This document shows, piece by piece, positions 1 to 9,800 of a stretch of DNA of 31,879 nt. Both the position numbers and the translations under genes were made by a program. The stretch lies in IMG/VR virus record IMGVR_UViG_3300027782_000240, positions 1 to 31,879 of that record; one strand, 5' to 3'. Every line of letters begins with the position of its first letter. The stretch's first letter is position 1. A model generated the notes under the pieces. That model was given only the letters and a program-made list of their open reading frames with translations. It had not been told where the DNA came from and searched no databases. The stretch comes from a virus.

Positions 1-740
1 AAATTACCTTTGGCACTATAACTGGACTGTCAGAAGACAGAATATATGATGTCAGTGCACCACAAGGCCTGTTGTTGACTGACATACCAGCAAGTGAATC
101 AGGCAATTGTGATCAAATTACAAAGACACCGGCTCAACCAAGTCAACCCAGTGAAGCAAAGAAGTGGGAAATACGCACCGAAGTTCCATTGGCAGTGGTT
201 AGAGTAGAAGTTTGCACTTCTCCAAGCGGCAATGCCTTACCTGGCACCAATATCAAAATACATTTCAACAAGGCCATTTCTATAAAAGCCACAGGACCTG
301 CATTTGTCAGCATACTGAACACAGGATTGTTTAGTCCTACGCATCAAAAGATTGATCTCAAAGGCACCTATGCCAGCAAAAAATATGGAGACATATACAA
401 TGTGTCAGGCAAGGTGTTGACCCTGCAGCCAACTGAGCCACTCAAAGGCAACACCAACTACTATATAAACATAGACGCTGGCACGCTGATAGATACAGCC
501 TGTAATGTGGCATTCCCAGGTATCAGTGACACTACCACAGCAGCCTTTAAAACTGATGGTGCTGTGAGCACACCACCACAAAAACTAAGTGGCGGAAGCA
601 CATTGATTAAAATGCAATTTGATAGACCAGTTACTCCAGGACCTGGAATGTTTACAATAACCAAAGCCACCGGAGAATTGCTGACACAGTTTAGTTCAAC
701 AGACCTAGCAGTGAGATTTAGAGATAACCAACCGTTTTAA
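1..740 (+). CDS. Tail-tip / central fibre protein, C-terminal part (continues from the right end of the window)
   Basis: The reading frame is open from the first bases; the first possible internal start (TTG at 72) has no ribosome site, so the gene begins outside this end. The protein carries a bacterial Ig-like (SbsA/Big_5-type) segment at about nt 180-560, whose closing pattern (an NxxYYIN core, a TC pair, then AFKTDG) resembles one in the open gene at 31460-31580 (DYYIN, NCTC, WTFTTS). Overlapping the terminal AAAT of both ends joins the two parts in frame with no stop. The role would be the exposed distal end of the tail tip. Together the parts make about 1,389 residues. The join is inferred; without it this is a left-truncated structural gene of about 245 residues. 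Confidence 0.75.
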   Translation, partial: ITFGTITGLSEDRIYDVSAPQGLLLTDIPASESGNCDQITKTPAQPSQPSEAKKWEIRTEVPLAVVRVEVCTSPSGNALPGTNIKIHFNKAISIKATGPAFVSILNTGLFSPTHQKIDLKGTYASKKYGDIYNVSGKVLTLQPTEPLKGNTNYYINIDAGTLIDTACNVAFPGISDTTTAAFKTDGAVSTPPQKLSGGSTLIKMQFDRPVTPGPGMFTITKATGELLTQFSSTDLAVRFRDNQPF

Positions 741-756
741 GATCAAAGGATAAGCA

Positions 757-3072
757 ATGCCAACACTAATAGCACAAGCCAAACTGAGACAAGCCACTAG
801 ACTTACGGTGGTAGATAAAAAAATCAGTGCAGTCTTGACATCAGCAATCACTATCACCTGTATTGGTGCAAAAGTAAAACGAACCATAATTGATTTAGAT
901 TGTGTTAGCACTATATCGTTGACTCCAGAAAAATTCTTGACTATAGGTTTCAGCAATTTTACACAACCAGGCTATTTTCAAAGAGGTCAACGATATCAGA
1001 TCACAACATTAGGAACTGCTGATTATAATCTCATAGCAGACACAACAGGTGTCACATATCAAGTAGGGTCAGTTTTCACAGCAGCCAACACAGGCGAAGT
1101 AGTGCCGCCAGTAACAGGTCGTGCTATGTTGTTGACTAATCTTACAGTTAGCACGGTAACCTGTAAGTTTCCTACCTACATCCGTATTGATCTCGAAGCA
1201 CTGGGAATGGACAGTTATGAAGGACAAGATTGCATACTGCAATTAGATGAGGGTGTAGTTATACAAGGTAATTATCCAGGCAGTGAGTTTACACCTAATC
1301 CGCCTGAAGCCAGTTTTATGACTTTTAGGATTCCTAAATATTTTAGAAGTCAATTGTCTAGTAGTGTATCAAGTTCTAATTTGGTATTGAGAATTAAACA
1401 GTTGGCCAGCAGTCTAAACTCCGCAGTCAGCCTAAGTGCATTTGCTCAACGAAACCCAGGCAAGTTGGCCGCATTGGTTTTCTCTCTGGGATCTATAAAT
1501 GCAGTTGCTAGAAAGACAGCGGTAGGTGCTTCTGCTCTATCATCTATACTAACCACGGTAATGATTAACACAAGAGCAAGATTGTTTAACTCCAGTTTAA
1601 ATGTAAACATAGCAATATCAAGTGTTTACGATTTCTTTAGAAATCCAGGACTATCAGCAATGCCGGTTGTTAGTGCAATATCTGCAGCCGCAATTAGAAA
1701 TATTGGACCAATTACAGCATCACTAGAAGCAAGCCTGTCAATAGTAGCAAATTTTAGAAAGTTTGTTTATCTTGTTAAATCACTTGAAACTGTTTCAAAT
1801 ATAACTATAAACACCATTCTTTCTAAGACTTCAAGAACTACGCTATCTTTATCAACAGTGTCAACTGTTATTTCACAAAATACTCGACTAAGAGTAGCAT
1901 TTCCTGAAGCACAAAGTGTTCAATCAAGTTTATCTTGTTCCGGCAACAAACCAATGATAATATACACTCCAGGAGGTGGAGCACAATTTGGTTTATACGG
2001 AACTGTAAATGCAACAATTCAATGGGCTGACGGAACCGAACAGGTTGTGACTACTCCAGGTAGTTATAGTTATAGTGGAGCAGTTGGCACTGGGCTAACT
2101 ACTATCCGCGGAACTGTGACAAAATACGGACCTGGTCCTAATAATGCCACATACGCACACGGTTCAGCCAGTGTTTATAGTTTTGGAGACTTACCAATAA
2201 CACATTTGGACTACGCATTCCAAGGCTATAGTTTTGGACAAGACCACTTTGTCCCAGCCAAATTACCAACCACAATAACTTCTCTAAGAGGATTATTGTA
2301 TGGAGCCAATCAATATAGAGGTCGCGTGGTTGGCGATGGTTTGCCCCCCGGCTCTGCGGCTGCAGGTGGGTTTCGTGGTGCCAACAACTGGGATACCAGC
2401 AATGTGACAGATATGAGTTTTATGTTTTATGCAAATGCAAATAATGGTGGGTCAGGAGTCTTGGTGTCAGGCGGCCCGTTTTTTGGTATCAACAACTGGA
2501 ATACCAGCAGTGTTACCACAATGGAATCAATGTTTGAATTAAGTTTTATTAGTGCCGACATTTCTGGATGGAATACCAGTAGTCTAACTAATATAAAAAA
2601 TATACTAAAAAATCAGCCAACCAGTTTGTATACCGACTTATTAAATTGGGATGTCAGCAATGTGACTAATATGGAAGGAGCATTCCAAAGTGCTGGTATT
2701 GGCTATGTTAATACCTCTTTTGCCGCTTGGGATGTCAGCAGTGCAACCAATATGAAAAATATGTTTTTCTTGGCTACAGACGGTGGTAGTATCACAGGAT
2801 TTAGTGCTTGGAATACCGCTAATGTGACTAATATGGAAGATATGTTTAGAAGTGCAAAACTATCAACAAATGCCGCGGCTCGTTTAGATAACTGGGATAC
2901 TGGCAATGTGACTAATATGATAGGTATGTTCCGAAATGATTCAGGATCCGATATTAATAATACTACACAAGATTTAAGAGGTTGGTGTGTGACTCTTATT
3001 CCAACTCAGCCAACTAACTTTAGTAGTATTGAAGCCTGGACCTATAGACCAGTATGGGGCACCTGTCCATAA
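757..3072 (+). CDS. Tail fibre/adhesin with PKD-like domain and seven DUF285 (BspA-type) repeats
   Basis: A 771-residue protein with an ATG start 6 nt after AAAGGA (745-750). Residues 1-200 are an unrecognised N-terminal region. About 200-395 is Ala/Ser/Val-rich with short repeats of roughly 22 residues marked by basic residues, like those of the protein at 6830. About 398-470 looks like a PKD/Ig beta-sandwich (core ATIQWADGTEQV). Residues 538-728 carry seven copies of the DUF285/BspA pattern W-[DN]-[TV]-S-x-[VL]-T-x-M-x-x-M-F, and the protein ends in a WGTCP-type tail. DUF285 repeats are known from bacterial surface proteins and form leucine-rich-like solenoids. As part of a phage fibre block this is probably a receptor-binding protein. 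The fold assignment is good; the receptor is unknown. Confidence 0.85.
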   Translation: MPTLIAQAKLRQATRLTVVDKKISAVLTSAITITCIGAKVKRTIIDLDCVSTISLTPEKFLTIGFSNFTQPGYFQRGQRYQITTLGTADYNLIADTTGVTYQVGSVFTAANTGEVVPPVTGRAMLLTNLTVSTVTCKFPTYIRIDLEALGMDSYEGQDCILQLDEGVVIQGNYPGSEFTPNPPEASFMTFRIPKYFRSQLSSSVSSSNLVLRIKQLASSLNSAVSLSAFAQRNPGKLAALVFSLGSINAVARKTAVGASALSSILTTVMINTRARLFNSSLNVNIAISSVYDFFRNPGLSAMPVVSAISAAAIRNIGPITASLEASLSIVANFRKFVYLVKSLETVSNITINTILSKTSRTTLSLSTVSTVISQNTRLRVAFPEAQSVQSSLSCSGNKPMIIYTPGGGAQFGLYGTVNATIQWADGTEQVVTTPGSYSYSGAVGTGLTTIRGTVTKYGPGPNNATYAHGSASVYSFGDLPITHLDYAFQGYSFGQDHFVPAKLPTTITSLRGLLYGANQYRGRVVGDGLPPGSAAAGGFRGANNWDTSNVTDMSFMFYANANNGGSGVLVSGGPFFGINNWNTSSVTTMESMFELSFISADISGWNTSSLTNIKNILKNQPTSLYTDLLNWDVSNVTNMEGAFQSAGIGYVNTSFAAWDVSSATNMKNMFFLATDGGSITGFSAWNTANVTNMEDMFRSAKLSTNAAARLDNWDTGNVTNMIGMFRNDSGSDINNTTQDLRGWCVTLIPTQPTNFSSIEAWTYRPVWGTCP

Positions 3073-3131
3073 AACTTTTTTTACCTTTTATTGTCTTTTA
3101 TCAGTGATTATTTAGGTTTTCACTAAATACA

Positions 3132-3189
3132 TTGTCAGAAGACAACACTGACAACAGACAACCATATGTTGTCTGCTATGACAACATAT
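3132..3189 (+). promoter_or_regulatory. GACAAC-rich leader with overlapping alternative hairpins
   Basis: The 135-base gap before the gene at 3208 holds five GACAAC/GTTGTC elements. They form TTGTC(3132-3136)/GACAA(3141-3145), an 8-bp stem 3155-3162/3168-3175, and a 10-bp stem 3164-3173/3180-3189. The last two share bases and cannot coexist. The ribosome site AAGGAG (3195-3200) begins 5 nt after the last stem. The structures are seen directly; a role in translation control, processing or protein binding is inference. A CTAAATA box (3123-3129) lies just upstream. Confidence 0.5.
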
Positions 3190-3207
3190 CAACCAAGGAG
3201 ATACAAT

Positions 3208-3618
3208 ATGTCAGCAGCCTCAGATTATCTAGAAAAGAAATTACTAGACCACACTTTACGCAACTCAGCATTTTCACAGCCAGCCGGTTTATTTTTAGCA
3301 TTGTTTACAGGTGTAACAGGCCTTGAAACCAACGCACCTACACTAGAAGTAACCACAAACGGAACCAACGGTTATATCCGCAAGGCCATAGCCTTTGACG
3401 CAGCCACATTAGGTGCAGGCAGCACCAGCAACACCTCAACAGTGACTTTTGATCCCTGCTTGCTGGTAAACTGGGGCACTATCACTCACATCGCAGTGAT
3501 GGACGCAGTAAGTTCAGGAAATGTCTTGTTCTTCGGTGCAGTCACAACTGCAAAAACAATCGAGGTCGGCGACACATTCCAGGTGAGTGCAACCAACTTA
3601 TCTATTGCTTTAGCCTAA
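3208..3618 (+). CDS. Small virion structural protein, probable fibre-associated
   Basis: 136 residues. The start at 3208 is chosen over an upstream in-frame ATG at 3166 because AAGGAG (3195-3200) lies 7 nt before it and 3166 falls in the hairpin leader. The N-terminus (SAASDYLEKKLLDHTLRNSA, then an LFLALFTG segment) is of a type I associate with small structural proteins next to phage tail-fibre genes. The rest alternates beta-strand-like stretches and Gly/Thr loops, ending in a stretch resembling VGDTFQV. No enzyme motif is visible. It lies between two fibre genes and is followed by its own terminator, so it may be made at a different level from its neighbours. Likely a decoration or fibre-base protein; the exact role is unknown. 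Confidence 0.75.
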   Translation: MSAASDYLEKKLLDHTLRNSAFSQPAGLFLALFTGVTGLETNAPTLEVTTNGTNGYIRKAIAFDAATLGAGSTSNTSTVTFDPCLLVNWGTITHIAVMDAVSSGNVLFFGAVTTAKTIEVGDTFQVSATNLSIALA

Positions 3619-3630
3619 TCAAGGCTTTGG

Positions 3631-3665
3631 AGGCACCTGGGACACAATCCCTCGTGCCTTTTTTT
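3631..3665 (+). terminator. Rho-independent terminator after the 3208 gene
   Basis: AGGCAC (3631-3636) pairs with GTGCCT (3654-3659), and GGGA (3639-3642) pairs with TCCC (3648-3651) across a 2x2 internal mismatch, closed by a CACAA loop. A run of seven T follows from 3659. This is a standard intrinsic terminator shape in a 65-bp gap. Confidence 0.8.
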
Positions 3666-3683
3666 ACATACAAGGAATGAACA

Positions 3684-5489
3684 ATGACCAAGCCAGTAAT
3701 AGTAACCAGAGCAGGCAAAGGCTCAGCACTCACATTCGTTGAAGGTGATGCAAACTTTACCAACCTACAGAATGCTACTGTTACCGTTGCTGGCGATAGT
3801 GGCACTCCGCAAGTATTAGATCTCAATGACACACTGACCATTAGTGGTGGCACTGGTTTATCATCAGTGGCATCAGCAGGAGATATTGTCACTGTTAATC
3901 TAGACAACACCGCAGTCACAGCAGGTTCTTATACCAAAACATCAATCACAGTAGATGCACAGGGTCGTATCACAGCCGCTTCAAATGGCTCAGCAGACTT
4001 TGCCACAGCCGATGCAAGATCAGCCATATCAGTAACTGACGCAGGAGGCGATGGTAGTTTAGCCTACAACAATACCACAGGTGTTATCACTTACACAGGG
4101 CCAAGTGCCACTGATGTAAGAGCACACTTTTCAGCAGGCACAGGTATAACAATTACCAGTGGTGCCATTGCTACAACAATCACACAATACACTGATGCTG
4201 CCGCTCGTTCAGCCCTAAGTGGCTCAACTGGTATTTCATACAATTCATCAACAGGTGCAATTAGTTCTACCATTACACAATACACTGACACTGCCGCTCG
4301 TTCAGCATTGTCAGCCAGCCAGAACTTGACATACAATAGTTCTACTGGAGCATTTACAGGTCCTGATCTAAGCGGACTTCAAGTGACATCAGCCAAAGGT
4401 GCTGCCAATGGTTATGCCAGTCTTGACAGTTCTGGATTAGTTCCAAGTAGCCAACTACCAAGTTATGTTGATGATGTGTTAGAATATGCCGCAGTAATAA
4501 ATTTTCCGGCAACAGGTGAAACTGGCAAGATTTATGTAGCCACCGGACTTAATAAAACATATCGTTGGAGCGGTAGTGCTTATGTTGAGATTGCCGCAAG
4601 TCCTGGATCAACAGATTCAGTAACTGAAGGTTCAACTAATCTTTACTTTACCACAGCAAGGGCCCGTGGTGCATTTTCAGCATCAACAGGCATCAGTATT
4701 ACTGACGGTGCGGTTAGTTCGACTATCACACAATACACTGATGCAGGTGCAAGAGCCGCAATATCAGTAACTGATGCAGGCGGTGATGGATCAGCAAGTT
4801 ATAATTCGTCAACTGGTGTAATTACCTACACAGGTCCTGGATCTACAGATTACCGTGCGGCATTTACAGCAGGCACAGGTATAACAATTACCAGTGGTGC
4901 CATTGCTACAACTATTACTCAATATGCAGACTCAAATGCTCGTTCAGCCTTAAGTGGTTCTACAGGTATTTCTTACAATAGTTCGACTGGTGCTATCAGC
5001 GTGGCTAACACAGCAGTCACTCCTGGTGCCTATACCTATGCTTCAATTACCGTTGATCAACAAGGTCGTATCACAGCCGCTTCTAATGGTGCTACACCGT
5101 TGGTGTCGGGTGGTGCTCTAGGCACACCAAGTTCAGGCACACTAAGTAGTTGCACAGTAGATGGCACCAATCCTGTAGGTTTCATTGACCTACCAGCAGT
5201 AGGCACCAAATCATCAAGTTACACATTGGCTGTAGGTGATGTAGGCAAGTATGTGCAGGTGGCTTCAGGTGGTTCAATTACCATACCTAATGCAACATTT
5301 GCAGAAGGTGATGTTGTTGTTATCGTAAACAATCACACAGCGGCTATTACCATAACCTGCACCATTACAGATGCTTACATTGGTGGCACTGACACTGACA
5401 AAGCCTCAGTGAGTTTGGCTACCCGTGGAGTTTGCAACATCCTGTTCCTAAGTGGAACACGCTGTATCATAACTGGGAATGTATCATAA
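3684..5489 (+). CDS. Repetitive tail fibre protein
   Basis: 601 residues; ATG 7 nt after AAGGA (3672-3676). The body consists of repeated beta-structured modules (for example GTGITITSGAIATTITQY at about residues 150-170 and again near 395-415, and STGISYNSSTGAIS twice). A central segment at about 253-302 reads SSQLPSYVDDVLEYAAVINF, then GKIYVATGLNKTYRW; this module is familiar from tail fibres of aquatic phages. The C-terminus has GALGTPSSGTLSSCTVDG and a beta-rich tip (about 505-601). The function is probably a trimeric fibre shaft with a distal tip. DNA-level repeats within the gene, including a 46-bp exact repeat, suggest recombination between modules. Strong as a fibre, open as to receptor. 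Confidence 0.85.
   Translation: MTKPVIVTRAGKGSALTFVEGDANFTNLQNATVTVAGDSGTPQVLDLNDTLTISGGTGLSSVASAGDIVTVNLDNTAVTAGSYTKTSITVDAQGRITAASNGSADFATADARSAISVTDAGGDGSLAYNNTTGVITYTGPSATDVRAHFSAGTGITITSGAIATTITQYTDAAARSALSGSTGISYNSSTGAISSTITQYTDTAARSALSASQNLTYNSSTGAFTGPDLSGLQVTSAKGAANGYASLDSSGLVPSSQLPSYVDDVLEYAAVINFPATGETGKIYVATGLNKTYRWSGSAYVEIAASPGSTDSVTEGSTNLYFTTARARGAFSASTGISITDGAVSSTITQYTDAGARAAISVTDAGGDGSASYNSSTGVITYTGPGSTDYRAAFTAGTGITITSGAIATTITQYADSNARSALSGSTGISYNSSTGAISVANTAVTPGAYTYASITVDQQGRITAASNGATPLVSGGALGTPSSGTLSSCTVDGTNPVGFIDLPAVGTKSSSYTLAVGDVGKYVQVASGGSITIPNATFAEGDVVVIVNNHTAAITITCTITDAYIGGTDTDKASVSLATRGVCNILFLSGTRCIITGNVS
4132..4912 (+). repeat. 46-bp direct repeat within the fibre gene
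   Basis: The 46 bases at 4132-4177 recur exactly at 4867-4912, 735 bp apart and in the same reading frame, and each lies in a longer, more diverged repeat unit. A 20-bp match (GGTCGTATCACAGCCGCTTC) also occurs at about 3963 and 5063. Recombination between copies would add or remove 245 residues in frame. Confidence 0.85.
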
Positions 5490-6820
5490 TGAGTGGCTTC
5501 TTGTCATCAATGGTAGGTGCTACCTATGCAGCCGAAGGGCCGCCACCTGCTGTTCCTAATACCTGGTCCAGTTATACCTACAACACTGCGTTTACTTCTG
5601 TTCGTAGGTATACTGGTCTTGCAACACAGAGCATTGCTTTCCACGGTGTCTATAACACTGACAAATTGGTTATGACATTTATTGTAGGTAATAGTGCAGG
5701 CAGCAGCCATAGTTATGGTGTAGGCGTGTTTGACCTAGGCACTAGAGTATTTGCCAAGAGTTCATTGACCAGTTTTGGAACCAGTTTCACTGCTGGGAAT
5801 TATTTTCCAGGCAGTATTGCTGCCAATGTGACCAATGCCTATACCAGCAGTGAGTATGGTGTGATTACCGCGTTCAAGAATAACTCAGGGCACATCAAAA
5901 TCAACGGATACACTTTGTCAGGATTGGCTACTTGTTCAACCTCAAGTTTACCAACATTGACATTAGGTGCTGAAGCCACAATAACTACTGCTGGATTTGG
6001 TGATCCTTGTTGTGTATTTGTTTCACCTGCAGGAACAGGAGGCACTGGTGGTAGGTTTGCTGTCACTAGACGAGACAATGTAGTGGGTGATTATAATGCA
6101 CACTGGGTCTACAATCACAATGGTGCTTCTGCTCCTACTATATACAAAACAGCGTCTACTGGTGGTTCTCAAGGCTCAGGCAAAATGTATGCAGTTAGAT
6201 CAGGCATAGACGCTGCCAATTTTGCAACCTTCTACTCATTCGCTGGCAACAACAACAACTCCATTGCTGATCATTTCCGCCAAGGTAATGCCAGCAATGA
6301 TAAACTAACAATTAGTGATGGTGGCTTTGGCAGTTTTGGCGGTAACAGTTTTACAGCCTCAATGATCAAAGATGTGTCTGGTGATGTAATTATAATGAGT
6401 CAAGTCAATGCCAGCGGCACACCCAAACACAGCCTTGCTAGATGGACCAATGCTAATTCTCCAACTGCGAATCCTTCAGTGACTAGAAGCACTGTGAGGA
6501 CTTGGGGTAATTTGTATAATACAGGTTTTTGTGTTGCTGGTGATTTAACCACTGCCACAACCACACATAGAATATATCTTCCTGTTAGTGACAACAACGC
6601 AATGAGATTTGACTATGTAGATGCAACATCAGGATCAGGGTTTGGTCTTCCAGCAACAGTTACCACAGGATTAACATCTGGTGCAGGCACTTATCCATCA
6701 TACTACGAGGTGCTTGCATTACCTTGGTATAATTCAACCTACGGTCAGTATGTGATTTCTTGGGCACACCACTATGACGACGATACTGTTGATTTGACCT
6801 TCCATAAATTTAATCCTTAA
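5489..6820 (+). CDS. Unknown surface/tail protein in the fibre block
   Basis: 443 residues from the ATG at 5489, which overlaps the previous stop as TAATG (5487-5491); an in-frame ATG at 5432 lies inside the preceding fibre gene and has no better ribosome site. The N-terminus MSGFLSSMVGATYAAEGPPP suggests a short anchoring segment, then a Pro linker. The rest is rich in Ser, Thr, Asn, Gly and aromatic residues with strand-like repeats, and could be a beta-propeller or beta-sandwich reading a surface ligand (motifs such as DKLVMTFIVG and QYVISWAHHYDDDTVDLTF). No catalytic motif is recognised. Probably coupled in translation to the fibre gene and part of the adhesion apparatus. Confidence 0.75.
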   Translation: MSGFLSSMVGATYAAEGPPPAVPNTWSSYTYNTAFTSVRRYTGLATQSIAFHGVYNTDKLVMTFIVGNSAGSSHSYGVGVFDLGTRVFAKSSLTSFGTSFTAGNYFPGSIAANVTNAYTSSEYGVITAFKNNSGHIKINGYTLSGLATCSTSSLPTLTLGAEATITTAGFGDPCCVFVSPAGTGGTGGRFAVTRRDNVVGDYNAHWVYNHNGASAPTIYKTASTGGSQGSGKMYAVRSGIDAANFATFYSFAGNNNNSIADHFRQGNASNDKLTISDGGFGSFGGNSFTASMIKDVSGDVIIMSQVNASGTPKHSLARWTNANSPTANPSVTRSTVRTWGNLYNTGFCVAGDLTTATTTHRIYLPVSDNNAMRFDYVDATSGSGFGLPATVTTGLTSGAGTYPSYYEVLALPWYNSTYGQYVISWAHHYDDDTVDLTFHKFNP

Positions 6821-6829
6821 GGAAAGATT

Positions 6830-9800
6830 GTGGATCAATTCTACTTTGAATCAGGATATGTTGAGGCAAGTTATTTTGCCTATATAGCACAGGCCTCTTC
6901 TGATGTGACATTGACAGCAGAAGTGTCAGCACAAGTTGTTATTGCCGTCACCACCGGCTACTACATTCCTGACTACATTGTCATTGACTATTATCAAGCC
7001 AGTGCTTTGGCTGAAGGCAGTGCAGTAATTTTATCATCATTTGCGGTTACATCTGCAGGTAATAAAATACGCAATGTTAATTCAGAATTTGCATCTGTAT
7101 TTGCATCAGCAAGTGCAGTAAACAAGACAGTGAGTGCCAATGCGGTGTTTACTGCCGCATTTACACAAACTGGCACAATCAGTCACATTGAAGGGGCTGA
7201 TCTATTTGCATTTAGCAATGCGGCTATCTCTGTTCAAGTAAGTAGAATCCGTAGTAACAATATTGCCGCTTCTGCGGTGTTTGATGTTGCCACGGACTTT
7301 GTGGTCAAACGCAATGCCGACGCCGATGTTGACAGCATATTCTCAGCCATCATTAATGGACTACGCAGCCGTGACACAAATACACAAACGCAGGCTGCGT
7401 TTTCTTTTGATGCCACTGTCAGGGCTACCAAAGTATTTGCCAGTGCAATATCAAGTCAAAGTTCTGTATCACTAATACCAAACCGCTTAAGAAATAACAC
7501 AATAGACACAGTCGCAACGGCAACAACATCAGCCACTGGTCTTAGAATTAGATCATCGGCAGTCAACCTTGCTGACCAATTTAGTGTTGATGTTACCGCA
7601 AGAAAATATCGTGATGCTATCTTAACCGGCACAGGCGTTGCAGTTATTGAATGTCTTGCAGTTAAAACAGCAAGAGCATCAAGCAGTCAACAGGCACAGT
7701 TTACGCAAACTGCGTTGGCTGGTAAAATTCAACCGGCTAATGCTATTATAGAAAGTTTTGCTTCTATATTAGTTTCGAGAAATGCAGGACCGCGTGGTCG
7801 ACCAAGAAATCTTATTGATAATTTTGTCAATAGCAGTCCTGGTTTTTCAACTAATGCAAAGTTTGGAAGTCACAGTCTTAGTAGTGGCAATAATTTTGTT
7901 GGTGCCACCAATGCTAATAATTTTGTAGTTCCAACCTCAGCACAGTCATTCTATTTGGAAATGTGGCATTACCCAACCACAAGTGATACCAATTACGAAT
8001 TCTTTTTAATGTTTGAGTTTTTTACAATCAGTCAAACCAACACTGGCAAATATAAATTTCAAGGATATGGCGGTGATCCTAATAATAGTAGTAGTGCCGG
8101 GCTGGCTTATGGATATACTCATACTGTTAATCATACACTTAATCAATGGAATCATTTAGCAATAGTCAAACAAGGAAATAGTCTTTCATATTACATAAAT
8201 GGCACCAGAGTTAAATTTTGGGGCTATCCAACTACCACAGACAATCCTAACGAACAACTGCCATTCTACGGCTGGGGAGCCACAGGCAATCAAAGTGGCG
8301 GAGTATATGGTTCAGGAACTATTAGAACCTCTAATATTAGTTGCCGAGGCGGCCCATATTTACTAGATGAAGTTTTCTTTGTTCACGATACCACATTAGG
8401 ATTTAGTCCTACAAGTGCAAGCATAGATGTGCCTACTCAGGCAAGATCTAACACAACAGATACTAAATTTTTATATCACTTTGACAACAATGTCAACGAC
8501 GATGTAAGCATCCAACATCTAGGATCTGCTGGTCTAACTTCTGTAAGTGCTGTATCAGCCACGGTTGGTTTTATTACCAATGCTCAATCCAACATATCAG
8601 CCTCGAGTAGCGTTACCGCAACCATTGGCACCTTAGAAAGTATTGAACTTGAGGCCTTCAGTAATGCCGCTGTCACAGCCAATGCCAATAGACTTCGAGG
8701 ATACAATGTTGCTTGTTCATCGGCATCATCACTATCTGCTACTGCATTTAGAATAAAACAATTACAGGCAAACCTTACTGCCGCAGTATCCGTAGTAACA
8801 ACGACAGATAGATTGCGTGACACAGCCATTGCGTTATCAACATCTGTTGCAGTCACAGCCCAAGGCAATGCAATTAGAAGTGGTAGTGCAGGAATTTTTG
8901 CAAACGCCACAGTCACAGCAATAATTGGTAGACTCCACGACATTAATCTTGTGGCATTTGCCAATGGCACAACCACAGCCATAGCCGTTAGAAACGCGGC
9001 TGGCCAAAGTTCAATCACAGGATCATTTACACAGTCAGCATCAGCAGTCAAGACTGCCGTTAGTGCCAGTGCCGTAACATCCGAAAATAGTCTAAGTGTA
9101 ATCAATACTAGATTAAAATTTGCTTCTGCAAGTCTAAGCAGTCAAGGGTCAACACTAACATTAGCCAGCGAATTTCAAAGTCTTATTGCCAACCTAAACA
9201 GTAGATTCTTTACTGCTCACATCTACATAGATGATGATTATCTGGCTTCAGGCTACTACGAACAATTTGAAACCACAGCAGTAAAAACTGCTCGTGGCAC
9301 CGCCGCATTTGAATCCGTTGTCACTCTTGTAGTAGGTCTAACTGGTTCTGTATTTGCGGTAATGACTACATCATCACAGGCATCCGTAATTGCCACTGTG
9401 GTCAAGCGTGTGAGCGTTAGTGTTACACAGGCTTTAGCATCTAGTGTCAATGTGGTTGTTGCAAAGACTGCCCGAGGTGTTACATCAATCTCCGCGGTAT
9501 CTACAGTAGTCTGTATTGGTAATACTACCAGTGAAATTAGTCTTTTGGCATTGGCAAATGCCAATGTGTCAGCCACTGTTGGCGTCATAAGACGAACCAG
9601 CATTGGTTTAAGTAGTCAAGCAACATTCTTTGTCTTTACGCAAGACAGTTTGAACAAGGTTCTTGAAGCAGACTTTAGCAGTCAATTATCGACAAACATT
9701 GTTGCAGTCAAACGAGTCAGTGCTGTCATTGTTACTGAAGCAGTGGCATCTTCATTGTCAGTGGTAGTTAAAGCAGTAGCAGTTCTAATACCATTAGACT

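Noticed and set aside
3132-3326. 64-residue + frame across the GACAAC leader
   Set aside because: It runs through the hairpins and out of frame with the well-supported gene at 3208; no ribosome site.
8584-9105. 173-residue minus-strand open frame inside the giant fibre gene
   Set aside because: An Ala/Val-rich mirror of the repetitive + strand codons, with no promoter or ribosome site.
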